A stretch of 64,000 bases of DNA from Nectonema munidae (GCA_030549495.1 JAUIRK010000925.1:372001-436000); one strand, 5' to 3'. Counted from the stretch's first letter, positions 13,259 to 26,400 are shown. Numbers and translations are program-made. The notes: generated by a model not told the origin, from the letters alone.

Positions 13259-13612
13259 CTGCAAAGCTTAAATACGCTGTGCTTTATTCATTCACAAGAA
13301 ATATGCATGCGCATTCCAAGAACGCTTTCACGCATACCCCTCCAGGAAACAACTTCAAACCATTTTATTTTGAAAAATGATATTATTTCCACTCTGGGAG
13401 ATTTTATGAAATCATTTCATCTAAAAAAATTCCAACTCAAGATTTTTGATAACGCCTTTTCGAGGTTTGGAAATATTGTTCTTTTTTATATTAATTTGTT
13501 TCTGTTGTTTTAACCCATTGTTTCCCAAACTATTTCAAACTGCGATACAATTGTTGAGCTTTGGAAACTTTGTGGAACTCATAACATAGAAATCAATACT
13601 ATCCGGAGGAAC

Positions 13613-13983
13613 CAGTGGCGTAACTAGCAGGAGGCATTGGGGAGTTGCCCCCCCCCCTCTCCCTTGGTTTTTGTGGGTTTAGGTGGACTTCTTAGAAAGA
13701 TGCGTCGAATGTAAAAAGAAAGTTTGAATGGACGATTTTTTACATACGATTTTTTTTTTGCATAAAATAAGTTTTATTGACAAATTAAAATTTTTGGTTT
13801 ATTTGTGTTTTTTTAAAAAAGTTTTACGGTTATCAAATATAATGTTTATGCTTATCCTACGATTTATTATATAATCCTGAACAGATGAAAATTTTACTTG
13901 CAGCCTATGTAAGTAAGCATAAAAATTAACGGTCATTTTTTATATCATGGCCCTTCTGGTTTTTAAAGCTAGTCCCGACACTG
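13613..13983. mobile_element. hAT MITE, 371 bp
   Basis: Ends CAGTGGCGTAACTAGC and (complement) CAGTGTCGGGACTAGC. The flanks GGAGGAAC and GGGCGAAC are a plausible 8-bp target duplication (six of eight). It contains a C-run at 13649-13658. Closely related in its left end to the neighbouring MITE at 14225. Confidence 0.6.
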
Positions 13984-14224
13984 GGGCGAACAAAAGTCAA
14001 TATAAGCAATTTTATTTAAAAGAAAAAAATCAATGTAAACCAATTTTAAAGTAATTCAAATTATATTTTCTTCTGTTTTTTGGATTTTTTAAGTCAGTTA
14101 AATCAAAAAAATATTTTTCAAATCATAAAAAGTCAAAACTTTATTTTATGTAAAACTGTTTTTATAAAAGCAAAAATTAAAATATTTGCAATGATTATTT
14201 AATGTTTAATTATCATCATCCAAA

Positions 14225-14662
14225 CAGTGGCGTAACTAGGTGGGGGCGGTCCGCCCCGGGCGGCACATTTTTAGGGGCGGCATATTTTGAAAGCACTTAT
14301 TGCAATCAATTTGTTGTTAAGATCTTTATAACCGTTTGTGTTATAAGTCATTTGACAAACACAAAAAAACATGCATACACAACAAATCTGAGATCTGAAA
14401 AAAGTTTTTGACGAAGTTATTGAAGAGTTTGCTAACAAAAAAGCTAGAAAAGTTCATCTATAAAAAGTTGAAAATGAATATTTGTATGTAATTAAATAAA
14501 TTTTTCAGTTTATTAAAGCATTATTTTCTATTATAAGCATTTATATAAAACTAATTTATAAAAAAATAAAGTTTTATGCGTTTTTAACCAATTTTTTTAA
14601 ATAAAAAGGGACGTCAAATTTATGACCTGCCCCGAGCGGCAATTCTCAAGATTACGCCACTG
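14225..14662. mobile_element. hAT MITE, 438 bp
   Basis: Left end CAGTGGCGTAACTAGG, right end (complement) CAGTGGCGTAATC, with GC-rich subterminal CCGCCCCGGGCGG / GCCCCGAGCGGC. The flanks CATCCAAA and CATCAAAA are an 8-bp target duplication with one mismatch. Non-coding; the open frame over its left end (14202-14411) is a by-product. Confidence 0.78.
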
Positions 14663-15763
14663 CATCAAAAGCTTGAATAATGATTTTTTTTCATCATAAT
14701 TTGTTTTTAATTCTGTTGTTGAATAAAAAGCTGAAATAAAGTATATAAAAATAAGATTCCGAATTAAATATCTTTAAAAAATTGCATTCCTTCCCATGGA
14801 ACCAATTTTAAACTAGTTTTAACTATTTTTCCTTGTTTTTTAGAAATATTTTGGTCATAAAATTCAAAAAAAGTTTTTAGTTCAACAAAAAAATTAAAAA
14901 TCTATTTCTAACGGATCAAGAAATTTAAAAATTATTAAAAAAATTTTTATTAATCTAATATAATGTAGGAATTGAGTTTTTTGATTGAAAAAACTTCATT
15001 TTTACGTCAAAAAATTTGAAAATTTTTTAAATGTAGAAAAATAGCATTACGTTATTTTTATGTTCTGGTACTTGTAATTATGTTTTAATAAAATCCTTTT
15101 GATTTTTTTCCTTTTTCTTTGCGAATTATTTTTGTAGCTTATGTATACATATGCACTAAAAATTTGCCCGAATTGTTATTCGAGCGGGTTAGACAATGAA
15201 TTATCTGGTTAACAAAAACACGGTCAATTTCCATGATTAATGCCCTTTATTGGTAATATGTATAATTGTGTACATTTGTTAAGCCATATGTGACACCGTA
15301 TATTTACTTATGTAATATATTGTTAATTTATGGGCGGATGAAGTAGTGGCAGAATTGTTTGCATTTGAACTTGTCGTGGAAATGTACCGTATTGATACAG
15401 ACGTTAAAGATTCGATCGCTATCATTTGTTCAGGAATCTATAAGAAATACGTATATATACATTTTGTGTTTTCATTAATAAATTAACCTCGTTCTGTTTA
15501 AATTTTCATATGGTGTCATAAAAGAGCAAAAAGCATTGTTATATTTGAAGAGCAAAAACTATTCGAATAATACAAAGAACCAAGTAAACTTAATAAGTAA
15601 GCAACTTCCTAATTATTGATCAAACAACTAACGGCACAACAATATGTATATTTCACAAGTTTTAAAACGCCAAGAAGACACTCTACTCACGATGGCCACA
15701 TACTAAATGTTTTGATGCCAAACATGATAAACGCAAAATGACAAAATAATCAATATCGATTAC
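14663..15763. other. No gene recognised
   Basis: AT-rich to about 15150. Beyond that, 15160-15510 is less biased and contains AATAAATTAACCTCGTTCTG followed by ATGGTGTCATAAAAGAGC, which faintly recalls the LTR/primer-site border of a Copia-type element. No partner repeat exists in the window, so it is not annotated as such. Confidence 0.3.
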
Positions 15764-15821
15764 CTGAAAAGTTAAAAACAAGACCAAAATCTTCATATTC
15801 CAAGAATTGTAATTTCAGAAT
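15764..15821 (-). CDS. Candidate signal-peptide exon of the ZP gene
   Basis: A 58-nt segment with a good acceptor (TTTTTCTTTATAG) and donor (CAG|GTAATC). From the ATG at 15796 it reads MKILVLFLTFQ, a short hydrophobic start that would suit the signal peptide a ZP protein needs. It ends in phase 0, whereas the next known ZP exon (13258) needs a phase-2 partner, so at least one more exon would have to lie between 13.3 and 15.7 kb. An alternative reading of the same exon is open in another frame (phase 0 in, phase 1 out). Tentative. Confidence 0.35.
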
Positions 15822-16659
15822 CTATAAAGAAAAACATTTGAATTTATACTTTCTAAATGTGCAGAGTAGGCATGACACAAATGTGAAGAGATGACAACTC
15901 AATTATTATCAGTAAATTAAGAAAGCAATAATACTTATTCTAATATCGGTTGTATGATTAACGTTTGAAAGGAAAAGATTTAGATGAGGCGTGTAAATTG
16001 AGGAGTCAGAGAAAAAGAGAGGTGGAAAAAATAAGAAAAAAGCAATATTTTTAATAAAACTAAATAATCGACCAATTAACTGATTATAATTACTTAACTA
16101 ACAATTTTTTTTTAGATGAATATTTAAGTTATTTTTTGCGTCAATATTTTTGATGTTGATCAGGAGAATTATTTTGGATTTTCTCATTGAGAGTGGAAGG
16201 CAAACTTTTGGCAAATTTGTAATAAACTTGGTCTTAAAGTTTAAAACTTAAAAAAACTTTTAATATTGATAACATTTATTTAACTACGATCCTAAATTAT
16301 CAAGTATTATAGATATTTTTCATTCAAAATTTATTGTTAAACTTTTTAGTAAAACAATATTTCTCTTAGAAAAACTTTTATTACATACCCCCAAAATCCT
16401 TGATGAATTCCTTGGTGCTGTTTAGAAAAATGGATTCCATTATAAAAATCTTTCTGGATATCTTTTCCTGGAATAAAATTGTAATATTTCTCTATTTATC
16501 AAAATGTCTCTTTGTGAGTGATGACAATTTTTTGGTATTTTTATTATATATAGTATATGTTGATTTTAAATTTTTTTTCTTTTTTTGAATAGCAATATAG
16601 ATAATAATCCAGTTTCATTTAACTAATAACATAAATTGTCAAGATTTAACTGAATTTGA

Positions 16660-16805
16660 GCGTGAATAAGGTGGGTTAGATACTAGGTTTTGATAACTCA
16701 AGGTCTTGAGTTCGATCCTGCACCAAGCCTACTTTCTTCATAGTTCGATAGAAGCGGAGCAATCGTCCCTTTTCGATGAAAACACCACGCGTTACCTTTA
16801 TCTTT
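16660..16805 (+). repeat. tRNA-like SINE copy 3
   Basis: Full-length copy, GCGTGAATAAGGTGGGTTAG through GAGTTCGATCCTGCACCAAG to GATGAAAACACC and GTTACCTTTATCTTT. Confidence 0.75.
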
Positions 16806-16869
16806 AACTGGATTTGATTAAATTGATCTTTAAAATTATATATACCAAAAATAAAGTGGGTGTACAAGA

Positions 16870-17130
16870 AACGATAAATTCTTTATTTTCTCCACTTTAC
16901 TAAATGTTTAGAATGATTCAATATTTTGGCCTTACGGTCTTTATCAAGAATCTAATATAAAGGATGAGAACAAATGGTGAAATCCATCCTTCTTATAAAT
17001 TGGACAATGCACAGGTAATTTGATAGCCAAGTTCAAATTGTTTTGCCTTAACTGAACAAATCACAAAGAGTTTTCACAACACATCGAAGGTACACTATCA
17101 ATTCCTACAGACACAAGCTTCTACGTCTTC
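16870..17130 (-). mobile_element. Penelope-like terminal segment with degenerate hammerhead-like core
   Basis: On the minus strand, 16947-16921 reads TTGATAAAGACCGTAAGGCC then AAAATATT. This is close to a hammerhead ribozyme core (CUGANGA, stem II, GAAA) with two core changes and a stem II AGACC/GGCC(U). It is followed by GGAGAAAATAAAGAATTTA. Such hammerheads followed by an AATAAA stretch mark the pLTRs of Penelope-like retroelements. The upstream part to 17130 has mixed composition, unlike its surroundings. No Penelope coding sequence is visible. Confidence 0.35.
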
Positions 17131-18900
17131 AAATGAGCACGCTCAATGAAACTTTTGAAAGTTTAAAATATATATTTTTATGTTGTCCTTTTTGATAATT
17201 TGCCGGAAGCTATCTTATCATAAACACTCATTTTAAAAAAGATTTTTACTCTTCCGCGATAAAAATTTTGGCTAACATTCAAGAAAAAGTCTTTCACCAT
17301 GTGACTTTGAGTAAATGGGTGGGCTGTCTTTGCAATCATTTGATTGATTAAATAGCTGGTTTTTCCTTTGACGTCTCACTACTTTGTTAAATAGGGTGTA
17401 ACATTTTACTGAAATAAAAAAAAGCTTCTCAAACTTTCTAGAAACCTTGAAGTTTTTAAAACATATCAAAAATAATGCACGGTATTTCAATGTTATTAAC
17501 TGTGTAATATGAAAAAATTTTTGCTTTATATTCACATATTAAAAGTTGAAAGAAACTAATCATACCGAAATTTTCTGAGAGTTCTTTTTTCAATTAAAAT
17601 CAAAATAATGTGCAATTTTTTTAACTAGTTAGAATTAATAATTTTAAAAAAACTTTGATTAATTGAAATGAGATTTTTAATATATGTATTATTATTTGAA
17701 AGTTTAAGAATTTAACCCAAAAACTCAAGTATAGTACTTTATCTTGATTTATTTATTTACAACTTTAAAGTTCGATCAAAAAAGGTGTACCAAAATCGAA
17801 ATCATACCGAATCACGGTATTTATCGTTGTAGGTTTTTTCCGTACATAATTTCGAGCATTATTTTTAGAAAAAAGTTTTCGTACCACGAGGTAATTTCGA
17901 AAGGTACAGTACCTTCTATCACCACTGTTCGCATGTAATGGTGACTTGACTCATATGAGATTCGTTCGTAGTGAACGTCATATCAACAGGTATGGTTTTG
18001 GAATAAGTCAAAAGTTTGGTAATGAAAAAAGTGAAAAAACAAGAGGTACATATTTTCCCATTATTGAGGTATCTCTAAAAAGATTTTAATGTCTAAGATT
18101 TAAGATTAAATTGCGTCTTTAACTTCTCCCTATAAAATTTCTCCCATATGTAACCAGTAAAAAATTGGCGCTTAAGAAATAGAAACTTTGCTATCAAAAA
18201 CGATCAACTTCCTAGCAAAGATTATAAATATTAATTATTGTATAATTCGAAAATTACTTACACACAAGAAGATAATTTTTAACTAATTTTTTTTAATGAT
18301 GAAAGCACAAGATGAGGCTATTGCAGAAATATTTAGCACTACTTTATGTGTGTCATATAATAAGTTCTCGAGAGATGTTTTGAAGGAAAAAATGATTATG
18401 TGAAATAGTTCAAATTAGTTCGAAGAATCGAAAAATCTTTCGTATATATAGATAGACATGAATGATTCACGTGTATGCTAGGTATAGAAGAGCACTGCCT
18501 TTTGCAAGAAGAAGAAAATTGTGCCATTCTTATCTAATTTCGTTTTAATAGGTCGTGGATGCGTGTTGGTGTAACTTTTTCTGCAGAAATCTTGCCTCTA
18601 ATTCCTCCAAGTGTCCTACTATGCCAATTCCAGCATCAAATCGAAGAAGCGAGAGTGTGAACAAACAAACACGTACACACGCACGAAGCATGAGGTGCAC
18701 GAGTTCTGCTTCAGTTTAATTATTATGTTGGTGCCAAGCGAGACACTTTTGTTCATCGCTTCTGTGTTAGGCAAAGTTCTTGCCTTACTCCCTTTTACGA
18801 GTTCTTGGAATAGGAGAAGCTTTTCTTTGACATGTGCATCCTCCTTTGCAGACTTGGCTTACATGCAGGAGTGTAAAGGAATGCAGGAAAACCGGCATAC
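17131..18900. other. No gene recognised; raised GC from 18.5 kb
   Basis: No supported feature to 18470. From about 18480 to 19100 base composition is distinctly less AT-rich and low in repeats, compatible with a promoter/5' region of a minus-strand gene. The long plus-strand frame 18611-19015 crosses this region but shows no family motifs. Confidence 0.3.
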
Positions 18901-19044
18901 CTTTTCTTTTAATTCATCAATGCCATTGTCGTTCGCATTTGGCATTTGCATACTCCCCACGCCCTCCCTTCTTCCCTGGCGGGCATTTATATTCGGCGTC
19001 TTTGGCTTTATTTGATCCATAACCACCCACTTTAAATTATTATA
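18901..19044 (-). CDS. Candidate 144-nt internal exon, protein unknown
   Basis: Flanked on the minus strand by acceptor TTTTCATGCAG and donor AAG|GTATGC. It is exactly 48 codons in an open frame (symmetrical, phase 0-0), encoding NLKWVVMDQIKPKTPNINAR... ending GIDELKEK. It lies in the GC-richer island upstream of the ZP gene and has the same orientation, so it could be a 5' exon of that gene or of an unseen neighbour. It has no recognisable domain or signal peptide. A second frame also gives a long reading, so coding status is uncertain. Confidence 0.35.
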
Positions 19045-19417
19045 CTGCATGAAAAGCGTAGTTATGAGATAGGCTGGGAGTAAGATGGGTAAGAAAAGCG
19101 ACTGGCTTCGAAACTCTCCATTCTAAAAAACTTTTTTTTGGTAGAGAAAGAGCGAAATAAGAGGCTGAGCACAGAAAACATGAGTTAGAAAACACTCACT
19201 AATTAACGTAGTAACTAATACCCTCCAAAATTTAACCAACAAGTTAGCAAATACTTCTTAGCTGATACAAATCGAGTAAATTGAATAGTATTACGTTTTA
19301 ATTTAAGTTAGAGAGTAAAACTATTTCATTTAGTATGGCTTACTAGCGCTTTAAAAATAAACACAATGAAGTATTTTTAGTAGAATCTTCGCTCTCAATC
19401 ACTTTGTTCTCAATTAC

Positions 19418-19554
19418 GGGAGTGAGGAAGGTTGGTTAGATGCTGGATTCGATAACGCAAGGCCTGGGGTTCGATACAACATCAAGACTTCTTACCTCAT
19501 AGTTCGATATCTCTGTCTCTGTCCTTTCGATGAAAACACCCACCTTTACCTTTT
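19418..19554 (+). repeat. tRNA-like SINE copy 4
   Basis: Diverged copy: GGAGTGAGGAAGGTTGGTTA, then GGGTTCGATACAACATCAAG, CATAGTTCGATA and GATGAAAACACCC with CCTTTACCTTTT at the end. About ten bases are missing in the GCGGCGCAATT part. Confidence 0.7.
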
Positions 19555-20593
19555 CTAGATTTTACATAGTGACGAATTGCGTTGTTAGAAATAAAAAAAA
19601 TTATTTAAATAAACGAATTTTCGAATTGCCAAGTCTTTAGCAAGTTGAAGTAGTAAATGTAGCTCTCCTTTCAACCCAGTATATCTCATTACGACTCAGC
19701 TTCCAATCACTGCTAAAGATCATTCTCGTATTCATCATTTGTCTATTCCGCTTCAACCACCATCTACTAATTAATCCTTTTCATTCAAAGCATTCACATC
19801 TTCTACATCTATTACTTCAACTTTATAAAGACTCGTGAGCTCGAAAATTTGTTTTATTTAAGTAAATTTGTCTCAAAGTTTACACTTTTTGTTTATTTTA
19901 TAAAAGATTTATTTTAAAAATAACGTTAATATAAAAAGGAATATGGTAAAATAATAAATCTAAGATGTTTCGGATTTCAAATGTTTTTTTCAGAAATTAG
20001 CGAGATCGTATTATTTGTTTTTCTTTGAAATAAACTTCAGTCACAATACAGTTTCAACTATGCGCATTCTTTTTTTATATAAGAAAGTGATTTATAAGGA
20101 AATGACTGGGCATTTTTATGGGGGTTTTAGTGGCGGAGTGCTGGGAGAAAAGGCGAGAGAAGTGTATGGTGTTGGAAAACTAAAGTCTTGTGTTTAATTT
20201 TTTCAATCAAATGCTAAAATGCAGAGCTAAACTTTTTAACTTTATAAACTGATTTAAATTTTGTGTAAAAAAATTAATACAATTAAATCCGATATATATT
20301 CTTCTCCTTCTTCTTCTTCATTGTTCCGTTCTCTCCAAAGCTTTCTGTCTGTAGCATCGCTTGAACAACACTAAAAATATGCATAAGTTCAAGAGCAGTT
20401 AAATTTTGTTAAAATTTTGTAGCAAGAATTCGCTTGAATTTGGAAAAGATCAAGAATTCTTCAATATCAATAATCAATGTAAAATTTTCAATATATTTTT
20501 TTCATTTTTGAATACCTTTAGTTGGTATATTTTGAAGAAATATGTTTCACCTTACCCAGTTATAAAATTGTAAATAAAATAGATTGTGTGGAC

Positions 20594-20895
20594 CAGGAGT
20601 CGGCAAAGTGGTCGATATCGACTATAACAAATCTTCAGGAGTCGATAAGATAGACAAACTGACCAAATTGTGCTATGCTTTTTTTAATAGTAGTAATAAA
20701 TCTCCTTTTACTTTTAAAACATCCTTGGGACATTGTATAGGATAGGATATATGAAACATTTGTTCTTTAATTTTTCTCTTAATTGTTGGACATTGATTAA
20801 TGTTTTTATGAAACATTTCTATGTGGGATGGGGGTCGATGTGAAGACAAATGTTCTATGAAGGGGTTGACGAGTAAAAAAGTTTGCCGACCCCTG
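20594..20895. mobile_element. hAT-type MITE, 302 bp
   Basis: Left end CAGGAGTCGGCAAAGT, right end (complement) CAGGGGTCGGCAAACT. GTCGA words occur inside both ends. The flanks GTGGAC and ATGGAC agree at five of six positions, so the 8-bp target duplication is decayed. The CAGGGGTCGGCAAAC terminus is typical of hAT MITEs of many animals. Confidence 0.65.
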
Positions 20896-23466
20896 ATGGA
20901 CTAATACTATAAAATAATTTCGCGTGGAAAAAATAAGTGGGACATTTTTCAAAATTCGCCACAAGCAAATTGGACTTATGCGAAGTCTACTTTATATTAC
21001 CATCAAGTAAATGTCAGTTTTAATGCTAGAATTACTTACACACTAACTCTACATATGCACCCTATTTTTTATATATAATTACTTGTAATAGAGAAAGCAC
21101 TAAGTTCTAGATTAAGTGTATTGCCCCAATTGCTTCCAAAGGACGAAGAAATAAGCGTCCATAATTGAAGAGATAAGGGAGTTAAACTGGGAGTTTATAT
21201 CAGTTGGCAGGCAAGGCAACGGGCCCACAAAAAATGCACAGAAAAGCCTTGACAGACCACATATACATGTGTGAATGTTGAAAGTCAACAAACAAGTTGA
21301 AAGTTGAGAAGCTAAGTGAGAATGATGTTTTTAGCTAACGCATAAATTTTCAAGAAAAGTGGGTGAAAAATTTAAGTTTTTATTAAACTTTGAAACATGA
21401 TGCTTTGGAAGGATCTTCTATAGTAGACATATATGTTAATACGATTTTTTGTCAGTGCTAAAAAGACAATAATTATTTAATTAAAACTTATTTTGCGATT
21501 CAAAACATTTTTTATCTCCTCTTAGTTGAGCCTTAAAAAGGTTTCGAAAAGATGACACTATAAATAATATTAACTTTATTTGTAGAGAATTCATTGCAAA
21601 AATTAAAGTGTGCAAGGATTATTGCATAATTTTATATAGAATTAGATAGTAATGAAACATTTCCCTTTTCTAAAAATGTGTGTCAATTCGTATAAAGTAT
21701 AAATCATTGAACCAAAGTCCGAAATCTTAAGACACAAAAAACTTTTATAGACTTACTTAGAACAGGATTTAGCGAATAACGTTTTTCATGTTTTAACAAA
21801 CTGCGAATATGTACTACACATTATAAATTATGGAAAAAACCTTGATATACTATTCTGTCTAACACTAAAATTGGATATCTATCACAAGACAGATTTTTGT
21901 TCTTCAAAGTTTTGTTTTCATTAATGAAATTATCTTGAATGTTTCACACTTCTTGTCTAGAATGATATAGTTAGAATGTTTTTTTAATTATAGTAAAATT
22001 AAAAAACATAGGGCTAAATATAAAATTAAAAAATCACTTCCGATAGTTTTATTTATTCATGTCTAATTAAAACCGAAATAAGGACTTTTAAAACCAGAAA
22101 ACAAATTAGCTTTAAAAATTGATAAAAAAAAATGTTTTGTGCGCCCAAATATCTTCGACTAAATAGTGGGTTCACAGTTTGAAAACACTTTTGTTCTTCG
22201 ACTCCATTGACCAAAAAAGCAAAGCGTTAAATAGTCGCCTTTCTCAATTGTTTCATCGTAGAATTGAGAAAAAGAAAATGTTTCTGAGGCAAACATGTGC
22301 ATTCGATCAAAGACAACTTGTGTTATCTGGTAAAGAAAAAAGAGCGTCAATTAACGTCGCATTTCAAATGTTGGCATGTGACTTATTCGAAAAAAATCTT
22401 CACACTTAATTATGAAGAAAAATGCGAAATATGCGAGAGGAAAAGTTGATAGAATTTAGCACATAAATCTATGCTACTGTTCACAGCCAGGTGATTTATT
22501 TTCTTCTTAAATGAACTTATTAAAAATTGTGGCAAGTATAGGCAAACCAAGAGTTTTGCATTCATTAATTTACAAAGATTTATGATAATCTAGATAAATG
22601 TATGACGATCCTTCATCATTTTTGTGTAAAGAGGTCAGTAGCAGAGGCAAGGGTGCCTTTGTGTCGCCATTTGCAAAATAGCGTCTTTATATTAACATTA
22701 TAGCAACTTAGAAAGCCTAAAACCACTCCAAATCATCCAAAATATATTTCTGATTTAGCTTATTCGATCTACATTATGAGCGCCTGTTTACAAATACTGC
22801 TTGCTTGAGGTGATTTTTTAATGTCCCTAAATTTCCACGTATACATATAAAATGTGAAAAATACAGGAAGAGTGGTTCAAAGGGGTTTTTTCTCTATAAT
22901 TGTTGATGCAAAGTTTCGAGATATTTATTCTCGCACTCAATATGATATCTGTATTTACTAAAATTGTACTGAATTGAACAACTATCACACATAATATTAG
23001 AGTAATGTATAAGGACATTTTTTACACCCACTCCACATTCACGAAATCTCACCCCAACTGACCATTAAAATTATCCTATCCACATTTACCAACAGAAATT
23101 TAAAGGCCTAGATTTTTATACAATTAATGCCAGCGTGTTTTGAGGGTTTTTTTTAATTAGATAATGAAGTGGGGTTTAAACATTTACCAAAAATTGTCCC
23201 ATAAATTGTTTTAATTGAAATGCTACTCATTTTTATAATGTTTTTTTGGAACTTTGATAAAATTGGTGATAGTTTAGAAAGAAAATAAATTTTAAGGGTA
23301 AAAATTGCATTACTTTAAAACATGATTCACAAACTTTTTGAATGTTTGTTGTGAAAATTTAGATATCACTCACAACAAACTTGAAAAATTCTTGTTACAT
23401 TTTTGGATAACAAATGAGAAAATCCCCTTTGATAGAACGAGAAGCACGTCAGGATTCTCCTTGGTA
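20896..23466. other. Intergenic region between ZP and UBX genes
   Basis: AT-rich, without supported genes apart from the doubtful hAT remnant at 22179-22409. A run of T (23148-23154) followed by AATTAG offers only an ATTAAA-type polyadenylation signal for the UBX gene on the minus strand. Confidence 0.35.
22179..22409 (+). mobile_element. Possible hAT transposase remnant
   Basis: Open frame of 76 codons: RRIEKKKMFLRQTCAFD, then KRASINVAFQMLAC and NLHT. The spacing of 'K.LR........ASY.VA..IA....HT' resembles the segment after the BED finger in ZBED5-type hAT transposases. The match is weak, and a minus-strand frame of 63 codons overlaps it. Confidence 0.25.
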
Positions 23467-26400
23467 TCACTCGAAATGTTCAACTTGGCGCACATTTTCA
23501 AGAAGTTCTGAGAAGACGCATTCCTTGCTACCACTTTTCTCAATCAAAAAGTAAGCGGTATCCGCTAGCCACCTATCTCCACATAATTCCTGGAAACAAC
23601 AATTGACCATCAGTAGTGGCATACGGTAAGGTATAATAGCTTTTTTTATAAAAAATAATTAAGGTACATTCGCTACGATTTCAACCCAGATACGTTTTTT
23701 ATTGAACCTTTGAATGGAAATAAATTTATCAAGTTGAAGCTCGTTACTTGAGTGATGATAACATATTCCAGTCAGTAAGATTTTATGATCAATTTAAATC
23801 TAAATTTTACTCACTTAAAACTTTAAAACATTAACCCATATTCATTTCTAGCTTTGTCGAAAAAATACGGGATAATTTAGGGTTGATGAGTAGGAAGGGT
23901 ATGAATTCAGAATCCCAAGAGGACCCCGAAATTCGCCGTTCTATGGGGGAGAATTTTGGTAAGTATTTTCTCCGTTTTCAGTAATAATCGGAGAAGAAAT
24001 AAGTCATGCTGTTCAAACAAATAATAATTAAAACAGGAAAATATAAATTAATTTGTACAAACTCTAGTTTACCTTTTTGTATTTTTAGAATATAAGAAAA
24101 AGTTTATGACTATTCTTCATTGTTTTAATCACGATTTTTTGATACTATAATTTATTATCATTAATTAATAAACAGTTTCGTAAGAGCTCTGCTAAACACC
24201 AACGATAAATGTAATCATGAAAAACCTTACTACCATTATGATTGTATGAATCAGTTTATCGAACACTATTTTAGTCACTTATGGCGAAAATTTAAGAAAA
24301 GTGCTGAAAAGAGTGGTCGAACCACATTTTAGGGCAACCAAGATTAAAGGTGTTGTAATCAAGTTGTCTAGAAAGCCGACATATAGCATTTATAGATTCA
24401 ATTCATAAAAAATATAAAAAATTTATTAAAAAATTAAATTAAGAATCAACAACTTTTTTCAAAATTAGAACTGAACTTGGCAAGAGATCTAAAAAGAAAA
24501 TATTTTTTAAATTAAAAAAAGGAGAAAAGGAATGTACTCAAGTCCTTCAGAGTACTCGCCATATCCTGCTCTAAGAACGTTCTTTTTGGATAATTCGTGA
24601 AGAAAGAAAAATCAGCGTGCTTGTCCACAAAGGCGACATTTAGCTCCAAAAAAGACTTTACATCGGAAAGAGTATCTTCAGCTTCAAAAACATTAACAAT
24701 CGATTTGCCATCTAGAAGCCTAATCTATCAAATGTTTTAAAGGCAAATATCTCAATAATGGATCACTGGAACACATATTTATCAAACGCTAATTTTTAGT
24801 TTATAGATATTTTTTTCATTTCATTATTCAACGATTTCCACAAAAAAAAAAAATTTTTATTCTCATTTTTTCACCCTATAAACATTTCTTTTATTCTTAA
24901 AAAAACTCCTTATTAGACTCTTATAAAACATGAAGCATTCAATGTTCTTTCAGAGATATTTGAATTAATAGTTAAAATAAAAATTGTTCAGCAGAAAAAG
25001 CTTTTCCGCTTCGAAAACTTTATGGTTTTATTAAGGCTCAATAAAACAATCAACTTTTCCATCTCCTAGATGCATCTTCACAAATTTCAAATTAGGTGTT
25101 CAATGCATCACATCCTAGTGATCTATGATGAAAATTAATTTAATCTATCCACTATATTCGTGCACTATTTCTTCTGATTTACATTTCTCAAATGTGGTTT
25201 TTAAAAAAGTTTAAACCTTTTTAAAGAAATTTTCATTAATATGTTACTTCCAAATGTATTAGCATCATTAGATTAAACAAACTTTAGAACGAATCAAATT
25301 CTACAATCCATAATTAATTTATTGAATAAAAGTATATTATTATATACTTTAAAAAAAAATTTCATCATTATATGGTCAACTTCTAAATAATATTTTTAAT
25401 GGGGTTTGGAAGCACTGCTCTAAGAAGTGTTTATTCTTCATTGTCAATTTATTGTAACCAAGAACATCTCTATGTAATAAGCACTTTTCCTGAGTCGCAT
25501 GGATAGCAAGTTTCGTTTATTGGTCCTCTTGTTTAAGTCTGTTTATTGGTCCTCATCCACTGACTCAAACTTTGTCTTACAAATATCTTGGTGTAACACT
25601 TGACTCAAACTTGAACTTCAAAACACACTATAAAAACATAATAAAAGAAGTTTCAATGATTTTGGGGCAAATCAACAGGCATTTTACCTGAAAAAACAAG
25701 AGTATCTTTTTATCATTCTCTCATTGAATCGAAAGTGTTATATGCTAATTATATTTGGGCTAAATCTTCTCGGTTTAATTTTGATAAGCTGAATAAAAAA
25801 ATGGATAAAATAGTAGATTTTATTCGTAAGTATAATAGGAAATACATAAGGAAAAAAATATTATATTTACTCTTGAACAAATTAATGAATTTCAATTATC
25901 GTTGTTTATTTACAAGTGTAAACATAATTTTCATTATAAACACAACTTTTCTTTCACGGAAAATATTGCTTTTTACCATATAATCCCAGATATAAAAATA
26001 ATATCAGATTGAATACATGCAATATCTCTCTTTATAGGCATAGTTTTCTTAATAATGCTATCAAAGTATGGAACTCACTTCGATATTAGAGAAAATGTAA
26101 TTCTGAAAAATTTCAAAAAAAGATTGAAAGAATTTCTACTTGTTGAAAAGAATCAAATTGTGTGTATACACACGTGTTACTATATTTTTTGATAATATTT
26201 TTTCAGTTCTTAGCTATTCTATTACAATGTGTTTATATACGAGGTTCTTTATAGCGGATTTATTCGCACATCCAGTTGTTCATTCATATGCACATTCCCT
26301 TTATATATAAAAAAAATATGAACAAACAAAAAACAGTTCAATAAAGTTATTATTATTATAAAAAAAAGTCGTGAAGTCTTTAGATTGAATTTACCATTAT

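Noticed and set aside
12980-13513. 177-codon plus-strand open frame
   Set aside because: It is the shadow of the minus-strand ZP exon 13258-12972 and continues into AT-rich DNA. The Cys/Phe/Leu-rich product has no motif, while the minus strand gives a phased exon.
15160-15510. Possible solo Copia-type LTR with ATGGTGTCATAAAAGAGC after it
   Set aside because: No second LTR, no target duplication and only a loose likeness to a primer site.
18611-19015. 134-codon plus-strand open frame in the GC-richer island
   Set aside because: No domain or convincing start context, and the minus strand offers a better exon over its 3' part.
22159-22350. 63-codon minus-strand frame as a further ZP or UBX exon
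   Set aside because: No fitting splice pair or family motif, and the plus-strand frame has at least a weak hAT likeness.
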